This document shows, piece after piece, positions 14,501-24,558 of a DNA stretch of 64,000 nucleotides. A program made the translations under genes and the position numbers. The notes under the pieces were generated by a model. The model worked only from the letters and a program-made list of their open reading frames with translations, had not been told where the DNA came from and searched no databases. Origin of the DNA: Owenia fusiformis (taxonomy: Eukaryota; Annelida; Polychaeta; Sabellida; Oweniidae). Position 1 is the stretch's first letter. Every line of letters starts with the position of its first letter. Location: the NCBI GenBank assembly GCA_903813345.2, contig CAIIXF020000011.1:33410166-33474165 (forward strand), written 5' to 3'.

Positions 14501-17500
14501 TCACTCTATCCTGTATGGCTGGGTGCGTGATCAATTTTTGAAATTTTCAAAAAATTATATATGCCATACAGATTCAGGGCTGTATTGCTGTATGAATCGA
14601 TAATGATATGGATTATATTGAAATAAATTACATATCCTGGTGACAAAGTGGTGTATGTGAGAATTTACATGTATCTTGAAGCAAATATAGACTGTATGTA
14701 CCCTTTAAGGTTGTTATGACAGAGGTCGACAAGATTGGCCTTTTGAAAATAGAAATCAAGTCAATAATTGTGGTTTGTTGAAAAAAGCTTTAGAAGGAAA
14801 ACAAAAATATTTTTCAATAGATTTGCTCTTTGGAAAGCCTTGTATTAAAATTTCTAAGATGTTTTTTATTCTGTTTTATTCAATGACTGTTTTAAGGCAA
14901 AACAGGTGTTAAGGCAAAACGTGCGTGTCACGATTTATGATTGGTCATTGACATTTTATACCCCTTTCTTGGAATTCCATGAAATTTTTTGTGCTTACCG
15001 TGACGTAAATCTACTGGACTGGCCAGTTTTATGACTTCCACTTTTTCAAGTGCGTATATTTATTTTTCACACTTTATATCAATATTTTTAATTACCAGTG
15101 GCTACCCTTTATTTGGACACTGCTTAGATCCAACACTTCCATGTTGATTTTGATATATTTGATTAAACATTGAGATGGCCAAACACTTATCTCTATTAAG
15201 CTTATCTTTTCAAGCATATATAATATACATGATAATTCGATCAGTCATTGATAGCAATCAAATGATGTTGCAATTTGCACAATCACCTCATAAGAATTCT
15301 GAAGTTACAATTAAATATGTAACGTTCTGACATGTTAAATTTTTGGGGAAAAATTCTAGCTCAAGGAGTCGTAAATGACATTACAAAATGACACCTTATC
15401 TGTAAAGTCAAAAGGTTTGTATAAATAAAGGTACAGAATATAGGTGAATCACAGAGTTAAAGTACATTAAGCAGTCGTAATAACCCTTGAGTGAAAAAGC
15501 ATTGTGTGAATGAACATATTTTCCCTGAAATATGGAAAAATACGGGACTAAAGATAAAATTTATCAGGAAGAAGGGAAAATTAGGCAGAACAGTAAAACT
15601 ATCCGAAAGTTCATTGATGCTTTCTAGAAGGAATACATGTAAAGAGTAGATATTTTATTCTGGGGCATTACAGCCATATCAAGGTTATCCTACACCTAGT
15701 GCATATAAATTATTTCCCATATTTCCACATATTTTACTTCCTCTGTTATTATTTGTAAAATTACAGGTATAAAAGTCCCAAAATATTTTGATTTATTAAA
15801 AAACAATCCATTGATGTTGTTTTCTCAATCGTGTGATCCTTTGTGGTTGATATCCAGTGAGAAAGGTTCCCATATTGTGTTTTTATGGTAAATAAGGGAT
15901 AGAGCTACGTGCTTATTCTTTACATTAGATCCTCTAATAGTCAATATTTGCTCTATGAAGCTATTATTCGCAAGAATTCTGATATTCAATGGAATTTAAT
16001 TGAAATGTGGAAGTAGGGGATGGACCAGCCATAAAGTGAAATATTTACAACTTAGAAAGGCTCGGGAACACATTGATCAAGGATATAGGGAAAGAGTTAA
16101 TGAGAGGACTAGTTAAGGAAAGAGTTAATTGGAGGATTAGTTGTTTAGTTAAGGAGAGAGTTAAGGAGATTTCAAGACTAGTTAGACAGTTTTAGGCAAT
16201 TCAGAATAGAAGTGAAGAACCTTTCAATTAAGTCAAGGCCATCTGTAGATAGACTCAAAGGATTTAATTCTTTAAGTACTGAAGTACGTCAGAACTTCGA
16301 TTTGAACAAGTATAATCTACAAACAAGAACTACTAAAGAGCTGTGATTAACTCCCCCTATCCCTGATAAGACCCTAAGTAGCTATTGGGATCACAGGAAC
16401 ACATGTCATATCAATTCTGAGCACACAAATCGTCAAAACAGAAACCGGAAAGTAGCCATTAGGTTCAAGAAACATTTGTATTCTATCTTTAGCAGACAAA
16501 TCGGCAGTATCATTCTTATAATTGACTGGAACCGGATCGTGACGACACCAGAAAATTTGAATAATTGACTGTTCCGGTGAAGTAATATGTTTATGCCAAG
16601 ACGTTGAATTCTTGGCAAAGATTTCTAAACAGATTCGATTCAAGGATTCCAAAGAGGAGGATGGGTGTTTTAAAAGTTTCTGGGAGAAAAGGATTTGCTT
16701 TAAGACGAACTTTTTCCATAGACACTATGTATTCTTCTTCTTCAGGTCATGAACACCCATATTCCATTAAGATGAGCCATGTGCGCGATGGCAACAAAAA
16801 TGAAGAAGTGACGTCATCAACTGATCTTGATAGCAGTGACAAGATGGCGCCACAATGTCAGTTTATTCTCCGAAAAGCCAAGAAAGCCCCAATGAAATTA
16901 AGTCTGGGTATGTTTTTTACTGAATCAATTTTTACAAAAAACTACTTTTAATATGATTAAAGGAATATTTCTTATTTAAAGAATTTGTGAAAATGTAAAA
17001 AAAGGTGATTGTAATAGCTTCAATTGGATCAAAGGTTATAAATAAAAGTAACCTGTAATGTGTATATGTTTCAATACTCACAAAATTCAAATAAGTGTTT
17101 ATTTACACAGCCATGATAGCATTTCATTAGTGATTCAAATTGTGTTACATTGAGTGAAATGTATCCCTCTTTCACAAGATGGGAATGCATAATTGCAATG
17201 AACTTTGTACAGTAGAAATTAAAGTTTAGTAATTGTGAAACATCAAATCAACATAAACGTCATCAAATCGTGCACTTCCAATCAAGGATATAAAACACGG
17301 CTCATATAAAAGTGACCAACATTTCCAACTCGAGACAGAATATGGAAAAACGTAAACTTGAATGGCTTGCTTTATTTATAGAAGACTCGGGAAGTGGAGG
17401 AAAGCGGGGAACGAAGAAAAAAGGAAAATCACCAAATTTTTTACGATTATTTAAATCGAAGAAGGATGAATCCGAGCCTACTTCTCCAGGACCTGCAGGG

Positions 17501-20500
17501 AAATTGTTCGAACATAAGCTGACAGATGTATGCATTGAAGAATGTCTTCCAAAACCAATCATTGTAAGTTATTAATTTGTTATACATGGAATCAAATTAG
17601 TCTTCAAAAGATACATTGTTACCAAATGTTAGGTAAAAGTTCCATTTTTCTTCAAAGTATGGCTTGTTGAAAAAGTCAGGATTTTTACAGATTTCAGAAA
17701 TAAACTGGCAAAATTAGATTCAAATTTCTTTACTAATTAATAGCTAATTATAACATGAGTTGCAGCACTGTATAATACGAGTCCTGAATCATGTGTATTT
17801 AAAAGGTGTTCCTGGAGACTATAGAACATGACTGATCAACTCTATTAGCCATTGACATTTACACTATGAGATAACAATATATGATCTCATAGCCTGTTAT
17901 TCAGGAAAACTAAAGCTAAAATGATGTCATTGAAAATATAGACACACAGATAAATACAAGTACTATCAATTATAGGTTATATTACAAGTCATAATACATA
18001 ATATAATGTATACTTCATCTCTAAATGTACATACAGTGATGTATGTACTATATATTGATCGAATTGTACACTGGATTCAATGTCCAAAGTTGTGGGATTG
18101 AGTCAACAAATACTAGTAAACAGGGATTTTTATTATTCATGTTAAATCTTTCTGTCAATATTAGATGTACGATCATGACACATATCCATGATGAATAGCT
18201 ATATTAATCTTGTTTTAAAATGAAAATCGTCACTTTTGATCATTTATTGCATATTTTCCCTGGTCACCGGCATTATTTTACTCTTGCGTAAGACTTGTAT
18301 TTCAAACCAAAACAAACAATGAATTTTTTAATAAATGACAAATTATTGAGCGTCAGCTCTAATTCCTTTTTTGTAATTGTAGTAATGTCCTCCTCTTAGC
18401 TAAACATTTGTTGTTTTCATTTTCAAGGATATGCTGTTTCAACTTTATCATGTCGGCCCCACTACTGATGGTATCTTCAGGAAAGGAGCCAATCAGAGAA
18501 AAGTACGAGAATTACGTGAAAAGCTTGACGTCCAAGAGGAAGTCTCTCTTGATGATATCCCAACACTAGTCATTGGTGCATGTTTTAAGGTAACTATAGC
18601 AACCATATAAATTTCACCTCAGAATATAACGTTATAAGGTGATACCCATGTTATAATGTACAATAATTATTGTACATGAAAATTGATAATAATTTCAAAA
18701 ATAGAATAAAAGGTGCAAAATGATATAATTTGAAAATATTTCTGAAAGGAATACATTATTTCTTTTTTCAGGAGTTCTTGAGGACTATGCCTGATTGTAT
18801 AATGCAGTCAGATCTCTACAGTAAATGGGTCGACACAGTCAATATCAAAGATAACAAGACCAGGGTTACTGCAGTAAAAAGGTGAGAAAAATAATGTTGA
18901 AAATTTTTGAAAAAATGTTCAATTTGCTGGACCAGAGTTTTCATGTTCAGATGAATCAAGAATCTATTTTTGTGAGTGGAAATTACAATTGTTTATTTTG
19001 ATGAAATTTTAGCTTTCGATTGTGTTTATAACGTTAACCTAGTAGAAAATGTAGCAAACACATCCTGTTGTCTGTCTCGTGCTTGTGTTATTTTTGTATA
19101 AGCGGATCGAAAGCGAACTCTATGGTCAGAGGAAAGGAAACCAGATGTATAAAGAAAAAATTGCAAAATTGGAAGTTGAACGATTGGACGACAAAACTCG
19201 GCTGAAAACACAAAGGAAATTGATAAAATCTCTGGAAAACGATATTCGTGAATATAGTGATAAATTAAAGTCAATAATATCACTATCAATATCACATCAG
19301 CATCGTTATCATATCAGCTATCAATATCATTTCAACAGAATTATATCAACAACAGTGTTATATTGTGTTATGTCATATCATCACAGTAGCTAGTTGACGC
19401 ATTCAAGAGTTCCTCAGACATCAAAGATAAGTGGTTGCTTGGTGAGTGTGGTATATGGATTGTGTGATGAGGTTTTCTGAAAGATACGATTTCCTAGTAC
19501 TCCCAAAAAGTTGGAATTTCCAGTAGACGATTTGACAAGGTCATCGACTCTGATTTGTTGAGATCGGATCACTGATGTATATGTTTCTAAATCTTGCGTT
19601 CGATCCTTAAGTTTATTTTCGATGTCCGCAATTATAGCTGAATATTCGTTGGAACGTGATGAAAGTGCAGAAATTTGTTTTACGGATTCCTGAAGTTTAG
19701 ATTGCAGAAGACTAGATTCACTGGTCGAGGTATATAATTTATCACTATATTCACGAATATCGTTTTCCAGAGATTTTATCAATTTCCTTTGTGTTTTCAG
19801 CCGAGTTTTGTCGTCCAATCGTTCAACTTCCAATTTTGCAATTTTTTCTTTATACATCTGGTTTCCTTTCCTCTGACCATAGAGTTCGCTTTCGATCCGC
19901 TTATAATCGGAAATTGCATTGGTATAAATGTCCATATTTACAGATTCTGCTTGGCTGTACTTGTTGTGCGTTTTCGGCTTAGTCTGTACATGCACAGATT
20001 TACAATTTACAGTCAAAGATGATTGACAATCCTTTGTGCGATGTATTCCATTAGTTTCGCATAATAAACGAAATGCATTGTCTTTTACGATGGCCTCTTC
20101 CTTTACAAAACCAACAGGCCACGAATGATAAATCCATTTTGTGTTGCTAAAATTTAGTCAGTCAGCTATAAACTATTTGTGCCTACCCAACTTTACATCC
20201 TTGCCTACCACACTTTTTCGCTCATCAACCAATGTAATCTTCCTACCCCACTGTTTCGCTCACCAACCCCACTCCTTGTACCAATGTAAATGGGCGATGG
20301 AAGGCCGTGGGTGGCGAATAAAATACAACAGAAACTATGATTTAAAATGTCTAAAAAAGTCTATTTCAAAATCTGATACATGTATCTCTGCAACAATTGA
20401 CTAACTAACTGACTTACTGGGCAACACCCAAACTCATGAGTGAGTGAATGTGATCTATATAATATAACATGAAGACATGAATGAAAAGTAAAAACAAACA

Positions 20501-23500
20501 CAGCATGAAACAACATACAAAACTGGTTTAAACAATAGAGCATATATACAAAAGTGACTTGCAAACAACATGGTTATAAATATCTGAAATACTGGATGTA
20601 AAAGTAGTTGATGCAAGAGGATTAAAAGGACCTGTTAAAATGAACAAGGAAACAAATGGGGATTGATCAATATGAAATTCAAAATATGAAATAGCCTGGT
20701 TACATAAGTATGTGGCACTAGGCCCAAATAGGTTGTGATCATAAGAAAATGTAAATTTTCTCAAATTATGAATTGGCCATTAGATAATATATTGCTTATA
20801 ACCTAGATTTCATCAAATGTTCATTTTTCCTTCATCTCAAAGAAATTAAAGAGTACTTGAATACCTTATATTCTTTCTGCTAGAAACTTACCAATCTCCT
20901 AATGTCCCTGTCTTTCAAGTACTTAGCTCAATATCCATGTAAAATACAGTTAAAATTAACATTTCTTGTTTTTTTCTTTCAGTATGCTGGAGTTGCTACC
21001 AAGATGCAATCAAAAACTGCTGAAGTATTTCACAAGTGTACTTTACAATATTCATGAACACTCAAGTGAAAACCAAATGACTGCTCACAACTTAGCGATT
21101 TGCATCGGGCCCAGTATGCTGTACGCACCAATGACTGAGAGTCCTGCAGTTCAAACTGAGGCTCTCGGGAAAGTCCCTATTTGTATACAGTTTATGATTG
21201 AGAATTGTGAAGATGTTTTCGGTAAAGACGTTTTGACCATATTTGGAGAGCCTCTTCTACCGTTACAAAAGACACAGCCTGATTCAAGCACAGACTCTGA
21301 CAGTATACACAGCGTATTGAGCATGCAAGAAACACAGGGTAAGATATTGTTACTGTACCCTTTTCAAAATTGTCTATCCAAGTCAGTGCGTATTTATTAT
21401 TACTATCCTCTGGGTCTTGAGTTTGATGTCATTATTGAAAATAATATTCACTTCTTTCAGTAACCACAACAATAAAATCAAAATGTTATCTCTGAATCTT
21501 TTAGAATAATTAATGCAGTTTTGTAAAGATTGGTTTATGTACATTTGGAACAAGTTCAGTTCAGAGTGACATTTATAAAACCAAGAATTCTTTGGCATTA
21601 GTTTTAATTATTGCCAAAATGTTGCTGATATTTGATTTATTTTGATTTGTATTTGCAGGTTTTGGAAGAGACACGACATCATCGATTGATAGCTTCCTGG
21701 AACGTGATATATGCTACAGCGAACAGGAGGGTAGTCCAAGGATGACAAAAAATCATCTATCTCCGTCAAATCTAAGTCGAGATTCAGGTCTAACTCTTAG
21801 TGACAATCAATTATACAGCGAAGATGGAGATGATGTCATAGACAGTATGCATAGAATGCCTAAACTTACACGGAGCACAACAAATTTGGAATTCACTAAA
21901 AGTTTGAACAATATGGAACGACCGACTCCACCAGTGCCTCCCCCTAGGAGACATAAACGTCGCGTCTCAGAGCCCCCCGCCCCAGTGGAACATAAACATT
22001 ATTTGTCCACAGGGGCAGCAGGTACAACACTGAATACAACAATGAGTGCATCACAATTGCCAAGTATGACATCATCATTAAATGACTCTCCAAGAGCAAA
22101 ATCAATGCATGCTGAAATGATGCCTCATATGAGATTAAAATATCCCCAAACAATGGCCAGCCTACAAGTCACAGAAGACACAGAGTCCCCGCAATACCGA
22201 TTCACTGATTTGAGAAATCGTAATATGGACATGGGAACAGTGCGTAAATCTGCAAGTGGTGCTCGGTTATACCTGGATGAAACTTTATTGCATGACAGTG
22301 ATATTACTCAATTCACAAAATCGCGATCATTGGATCGTGATTCTGGTGTAGGGAGTACCCCTAGTGCTGATGAAGTGGAGATGCCTACATTTTCACCACA
22401 GTCTCGTACATCACAGTTCAGCTCACAAAGTAGTCTCCAGTCAGATAACTCTTTCGATTCAACAGGAACAGGAAATGATTTGGAACGTCGTATGTCTGAG
22501 CCCCCTACCCCAAGTAGTGGCGAGAACCCTTGGGAGAAATTGCAACAACAAGAACTAGCAGGACGTCTCATGGGGTCGACAAATGTTAAGTTGCCTAAGC
22601 AACGAGCCCCCCTGCCTCCAACAAAGAAGGAGGAGGACACTAACCATAGATCTTCTTTAACAATGCAGATTGAGGCCAGCCCAGAACTTGTGAAAATGCA
22701 TCAACAGCACATGTTTAGCCCAATCAGAGAAGACTCAGTCGAATGCGATGATTTACCTCAGAAACCATTGGCCCCACAAACCCCTAAAGCTAAAATTCAA
22801 ACCCCTCAAGTCAAAATCCAAAAGGTTCAAATCCAGCAAGTTCCATCTATGACAATACCTGAGCCAACTGCATCACATGATGTCACCCCTGTAAAAGTCA
22901 CTCTCCGTGAAGTTACCCCAGTTAAAGCTAGTCCCCCTGAATCTTCAAGTCCTCACACCACAGCCCCTGTTCCAATGGACACAGAGAGCCACGATGCTCC
23001 ACCAAGGCCTCCTAAACCCAACCCCAGTCCTGTCTCTGTACCTGTTCCCACAAGAGTTGTCATGAGAAGGAATGATGGGAGTTATCGTCGCCGCCCAAGT
23101 TCACCTCCTCCCAGTGTACTGCTGCGTAATCGCATCAGCGACACCCAGGCAGGACTTCAGTCACGTGGCGCAATGTTTTTCCAGGGTCAGCACCCCCAAT
23201 TTCAGAAACCCCAATCAGCCCAGAACCCCAATGTAAAGGCTATGCCCCACCATCTGAACTCTGACCAGTACTCTCTTGAGCGATCCGCAAGTGACACAAC
23301 CGTGAGAGAGCAATTTGAGCAGACTCCAACAAGACCAGTGCAACGTCATCGCTCCAGTGTGACCCCCCAGGATTACGCCCGGCCAGCAAAACCACCAACA
23401 TATCAAGAGGCTCTACAGCGCAAACAGATGCTGAGTGAGATTCCAGTGTTTCGCATTTCGGAGGAAGATAAGATACGACAGAAAATGAACAGTGCACGGG

Positions 23501-24558
23501 CAAGTCAGTTGTACGAGCAATCAATGCGACAGATGCAGCAAATGCAACAGCAGCAGCAAGAGAATACAATGAGGCACGTAGAGCCCACACACAAACAATC
23601 TGTGCAGAACTCACAAATAACAAAGAATAGAACCCCTGAATCAAACCATGGGAATACCCAAGCAGGCAACAGCAATAATCAAATAAACAATATTAGGTGC
23701 AGATCCTCACCGGAGAAAGACAATAATAATACTCTGGAAAAAGATAATGTACATCATAAAAATACCTCCATAAATGAGGCTATTGATATTTGGGTACCAA
23801 GGAATAGACATAAAGCAAAACGTACCCCAAGCATTGAAGAAAGACCTCAGAGGAAACTTAGTACAAATCTTAAACGTAGTAAAAGTGACTCACAGGAACA
23901 TTTACACAAAGTGGGAAAAGTCAACTTAAAAAAACTAGCATTATTCAGTGTCAAAAATAAAGAAAATCATCAAAAGGAATCCCCTAGATCTGCTACACCA
24001 AAAGACGCTTCAAAGTCACGGGCGACCGTTTTGAAAGTATCGCGCAATTCTCCACCTCATTCAAACCTAAATGTGCCTCATTCTGTCAGTGTACAAAGAA
24101 GTAACAGTGATTCTAGCTCAAGACAGCAGGACTTAAATGATAAATATAAACGCCAAAATGACTCAAAAATGTTTTACCTGCCAGAAGCAGATAAAACTGG
24201 AAATGACTCAAGAACAATGCCCCGTAAATCTTTGTTAAAACAGTCCCCATCGAGGGGATCATCAGACAATTTAGCAATGACCAAAAAGGCACAATTGAGT
24301 TGGAGTGTCGCGAAATTACGACAGACTTATGACACTGATTCTGACTCAGATTCAAAAGTGTCATCACATTTTTTTAATCCTGATCGTGATATGTCAAAAG
24401 CATATCGCACGTCTAGAGACAATCGACAAAGTGGGCCACCCTCATTTATTCAGGCCCCACATCTCTTCCAGGGGCTTCGAAAATCACCATCTACCTCAGA
24501 CTTACCCACTAAGAAAAGTTTCATCGAAGCAGATAATGGACCAGAGTCTTATGTCTAA
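2515..24558 (+). CDS. ARHGAP20: ARHGAP20-like Rho GTPase-activating protein (5'-incomplete, 8 exons)
   Basis: Joined exons 2515-2592, 10882-10948, 16746-16907, 17382-17563, 18428-18589, 18772-18881, 20983-21338 and 21659-24558 total 4017 nt, an open frame of 1338 codons plus stop; every junction is GT-AG and phase-consistent. The first three exons encode a Ras-associating domain (FIVSNTDESRECVK, YQLWVVSGKEDSPYPLIG, HEHPYSIKMSHVR). The next five give a RhoGAP domain with the arginine finger in GIFRKGANQRKVRE, the FLRTMPD helix and the HSSENQMTAHNLAICIGPS motif. This RA-RhoGAP order is that of ARHGAP20, whose vertebrate members carry an N-terminal PH domain and act downstream of Rap1 on Rho-family GTPases. 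The PH region is not in the window. The C-terminal tail is long and low in complexity, so the protein is probably longer than the vertebrate one. Family assignment is strong; orthology is inferred. Confidence 0.93.
3752..4190 (+). repeat. dispersed repeat, copy 1 of 3
   Basis: About 440 bp bounded by short inverted ends (gatgcgagtag near 3760, ctactcgcatc near 4172). It is recognisably repeated at about 39525-39995 in the same orientation and about 58440-58770 in inverse orientation. A shared landmark is the ccacctggtggtgaaactgg segment near its end. It looks like a non-autonomous DNA element; no coding capacity was seen. Confidence 0.65.
4318..4374. repeat. short tandem repeat, about 16-bp unit
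   Basis: Three to four units of tttgtggtaccatgg with a KpnI-like ggtacc core repeated at short intervals in the intron. Confidence 0.75.
8658..9160. mobile_element. non-autonomous DNA transposon with C27 tract
   Basis: The ends are inverted copies of CAGG(C/G)CTGTCAACT, and both sides carry the 6-mer catttc (8652-8657 and 9161-9166), read as a target-site duplication. Inside are repeated tgtcacgca motifs, an uninterrupted run of 27 C (8936-8962) and a sequence of tandem (a/g)ttggccaaaggtgttcaaa-like words. No transposase frame is visible. The six-base duplication does not by itself fix the superfamily. Confidence 0.7.
10882..10948 (+). CDS. ARHGAP20: ARHGAP20-like exon: middle of Ras-associating domain
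   Basis: The acceptor ctaactttcag and donor atag|gtaagt flank 22 codons plus 1 nt. The peptide EGSEDYQLWVVSGKEDSPY-PLI contains the YQLWVxSG strand typical of RA domains of this family. The split glycine codon is completed by the next exon. Confidence 0.88.
10949..16745 (+). other. 5.8-kb intron of ARHGAP20-like gene
   Basis: The two flanking exons encode contiguous RA-domain residues. The only structured piece I see is a purine-rich tandem stretch at 16078-16172 (gttaaggagagagttaatgag-like words); otherwise it is unremarkable AT-rich DNA. Confidence 0.75.
16078..16172. repeat. purine-rich tandem repeat (agttaaggagag)
   Basis: Several degenerate copies of a unit of about 24-30 bp built on agagttaaggag and ggactagtt words, within an intron. 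Confidence 0.6.
16746..16907 (+). CDS. ARHGAP20: ARHGAP20-like exon: end of Ras-associating domain
   Basis: The acceptor is ttcttcttcag and the donor is ctgg|gtatgt. The peptide begins (G)HEHPYSIKMSHVRDG and continues APQCQFILRKAKKAPMKLSL, the C-terminal strands of the RA domain. It enters in phase 1 and leaves in phase 1. A methionine-initiated open frame starting upstream at 16604 runs through the acceptor by chance. Confidence 0.92.
17382..17563 (+). CDS. ARHGAP20: ARHGAP20-like exon: basic linker and start of RhoGAP domain
   Basis: The acceptor is tttatttatag and the donor is att|gtaagt. It encodes EDSGSGGKRGTKKKGK, a Lys/Ser-rich linker, then KLFEHKLTDVCIEECLPKPI, the first helix of the RhoGAP fold. 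It continues in phase 0 to DMLFQLYHVG in the next exon. Confidence 0.92.
18428..18589 (+). CDS. ARHGAP20: ARHGAP20-like exon: RhoGAP arginine finger
   Basis: 54 codons in phase 0, with acceptor tttcaag and donor aag|gtaact. It contains TTDGIFRKGANQRKVRELR; the Arg of IFRKG is the predicted catalytic arginine finger inserted into the GTPase active site. It ends IPTLVIGACFK. Confidence 0.95.
18772..18881 (+). CDS. ARHGAP20: ARHGAP20-like exon: RhoGAP core
   Basis: The acceptor is tcttttttcag and the donor is aaaag|gtgaga. It encodes EFLRTMPDCIMQSDLYSKW, the conserved FLR-x-x-P helix, and ends AVK plus two bases of a serine codon. Confidence 0.94.
19097..19267 (+). repeat. perfect 171-bp inverted duplication, arm 1
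   Basis: Identical, base for base by eye, to the reverse complement of 19735-19905. It starts tataagcggatcg and ends gtgataaatta. Read on + it keeps the same coiled-coil frame (RIESELYGQRKGNQMYK) as the - strand reading frame, then runs into low-complexity tatca repeats. Confidence 0.95.
19414..20146 (-). CDS. unidentified coiled-coil reading frame or exon in intron, - strand
   Basis: Open for 243 codons on the - strand from an acceptor-like tttag at 20147-20151 down to TGA at 19416-19414. I do not recognise the product. The N-terminal third reads WIYHSWPVGFVKEE and DNAFRLLCETNG with several cysteines; it has no obvious start Met before MDIYTNAISDY, so it may be an internal or terminal exon. 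The rest is a charged heptad-like coiled coil (KIAKLEVERLDDKTRLKTQR, LLQSKLQESVKQISALSS) ending QPLIFDV. A 171-bp piece of it is duplicated in inverse orientation 470 bp away. It could be an exon of a nested gene, a retrocopy or a fragment of a mobile element. Confidence 0.45.
19735..19905 (-). repeat. perfect 171-bp inverted duplication, arm 2
   Basis: Reverse complement of 19097-19267 with no mismatch found. This arm lies inside the longer - strand open frame, so it is the likely source and 19097-19267 the copy. Confidence 0.95.
20983..21338 (+). CDS. ARHGAP20: ARHGAP20-like exon: end of RhoGAP domain
   Basis: The acceptor is ttttctttcag and the donor is cagg|gtaaga. It encodes (S)MLELLPRCNQKLLKYF, then EHSSENQMTAHNLAICIGPS, the conserved NxMT..NLA.c..PS signature of RhoGAP domains, and then FMIENCEDVFG. 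It ends in a serine/aspartate-rich start of the C-terminal tail. Confidence 0.95.
21659..24558 (+). CDS. ARHGAP20: ARHGAP20-like last coding exon: long disordered tail
   Basis: The acceptor atttgcag joins in phase to give GFGRDTTSSIDSFLERD, and the frame runs 967 codons to TAA at 24556-24558. The product is Ser/Pro/Gln-rich with no globular domain: a proline cluster RPTPPVPPPRRHKRR, repeated RxxSxSxx-type basic-serine sites (KRSKSDSQEH, RKSPSTSDLP), a small Gln run (RQMQQMQQQQQE) and an acidic DTDSDSDSK patch. It looks like a docking and phosphorylation tail. Opposite-strand frames over this exon are shadows. Confidence 0.93.

Larger units (their letters stand above)
18882..20982 (+). other. 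2.1-kb intron with inverted duplication and a foreign-looking reading frame
   Basis: The 171-bp sequence at 19097-19267 recurs exactly, inverted, at 19735-19905, and an open frame of 243 codons lies on the - strand between them and beyond (19414-20146). Neither belongs to the RhoGAP gene, whose RhoGAP domain is continuous across this intron. Confidence 0.85.

Noticed and set aside
16604-16951. 115-aa + strand frame starting MNSWQRFLNRF
   Set aside because: The real exon begins at the acceptor ending 16745; upstream residues have no RA-domain similarity and the frame runs past the donor at 16908.
19079-19393. 104-aa + strand frame as an independent gene
   Set aside because: It is open only because it contains the copied 171-bp arm; its flanks are low-complexity and it lacks a plausible start or donor.
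23215-23644. - strand frames within the RhoGAP last exon
   Set aside because: They overlap a conserved + strand coding exon, have no domain similarity and are expected by chance in a long open exon.
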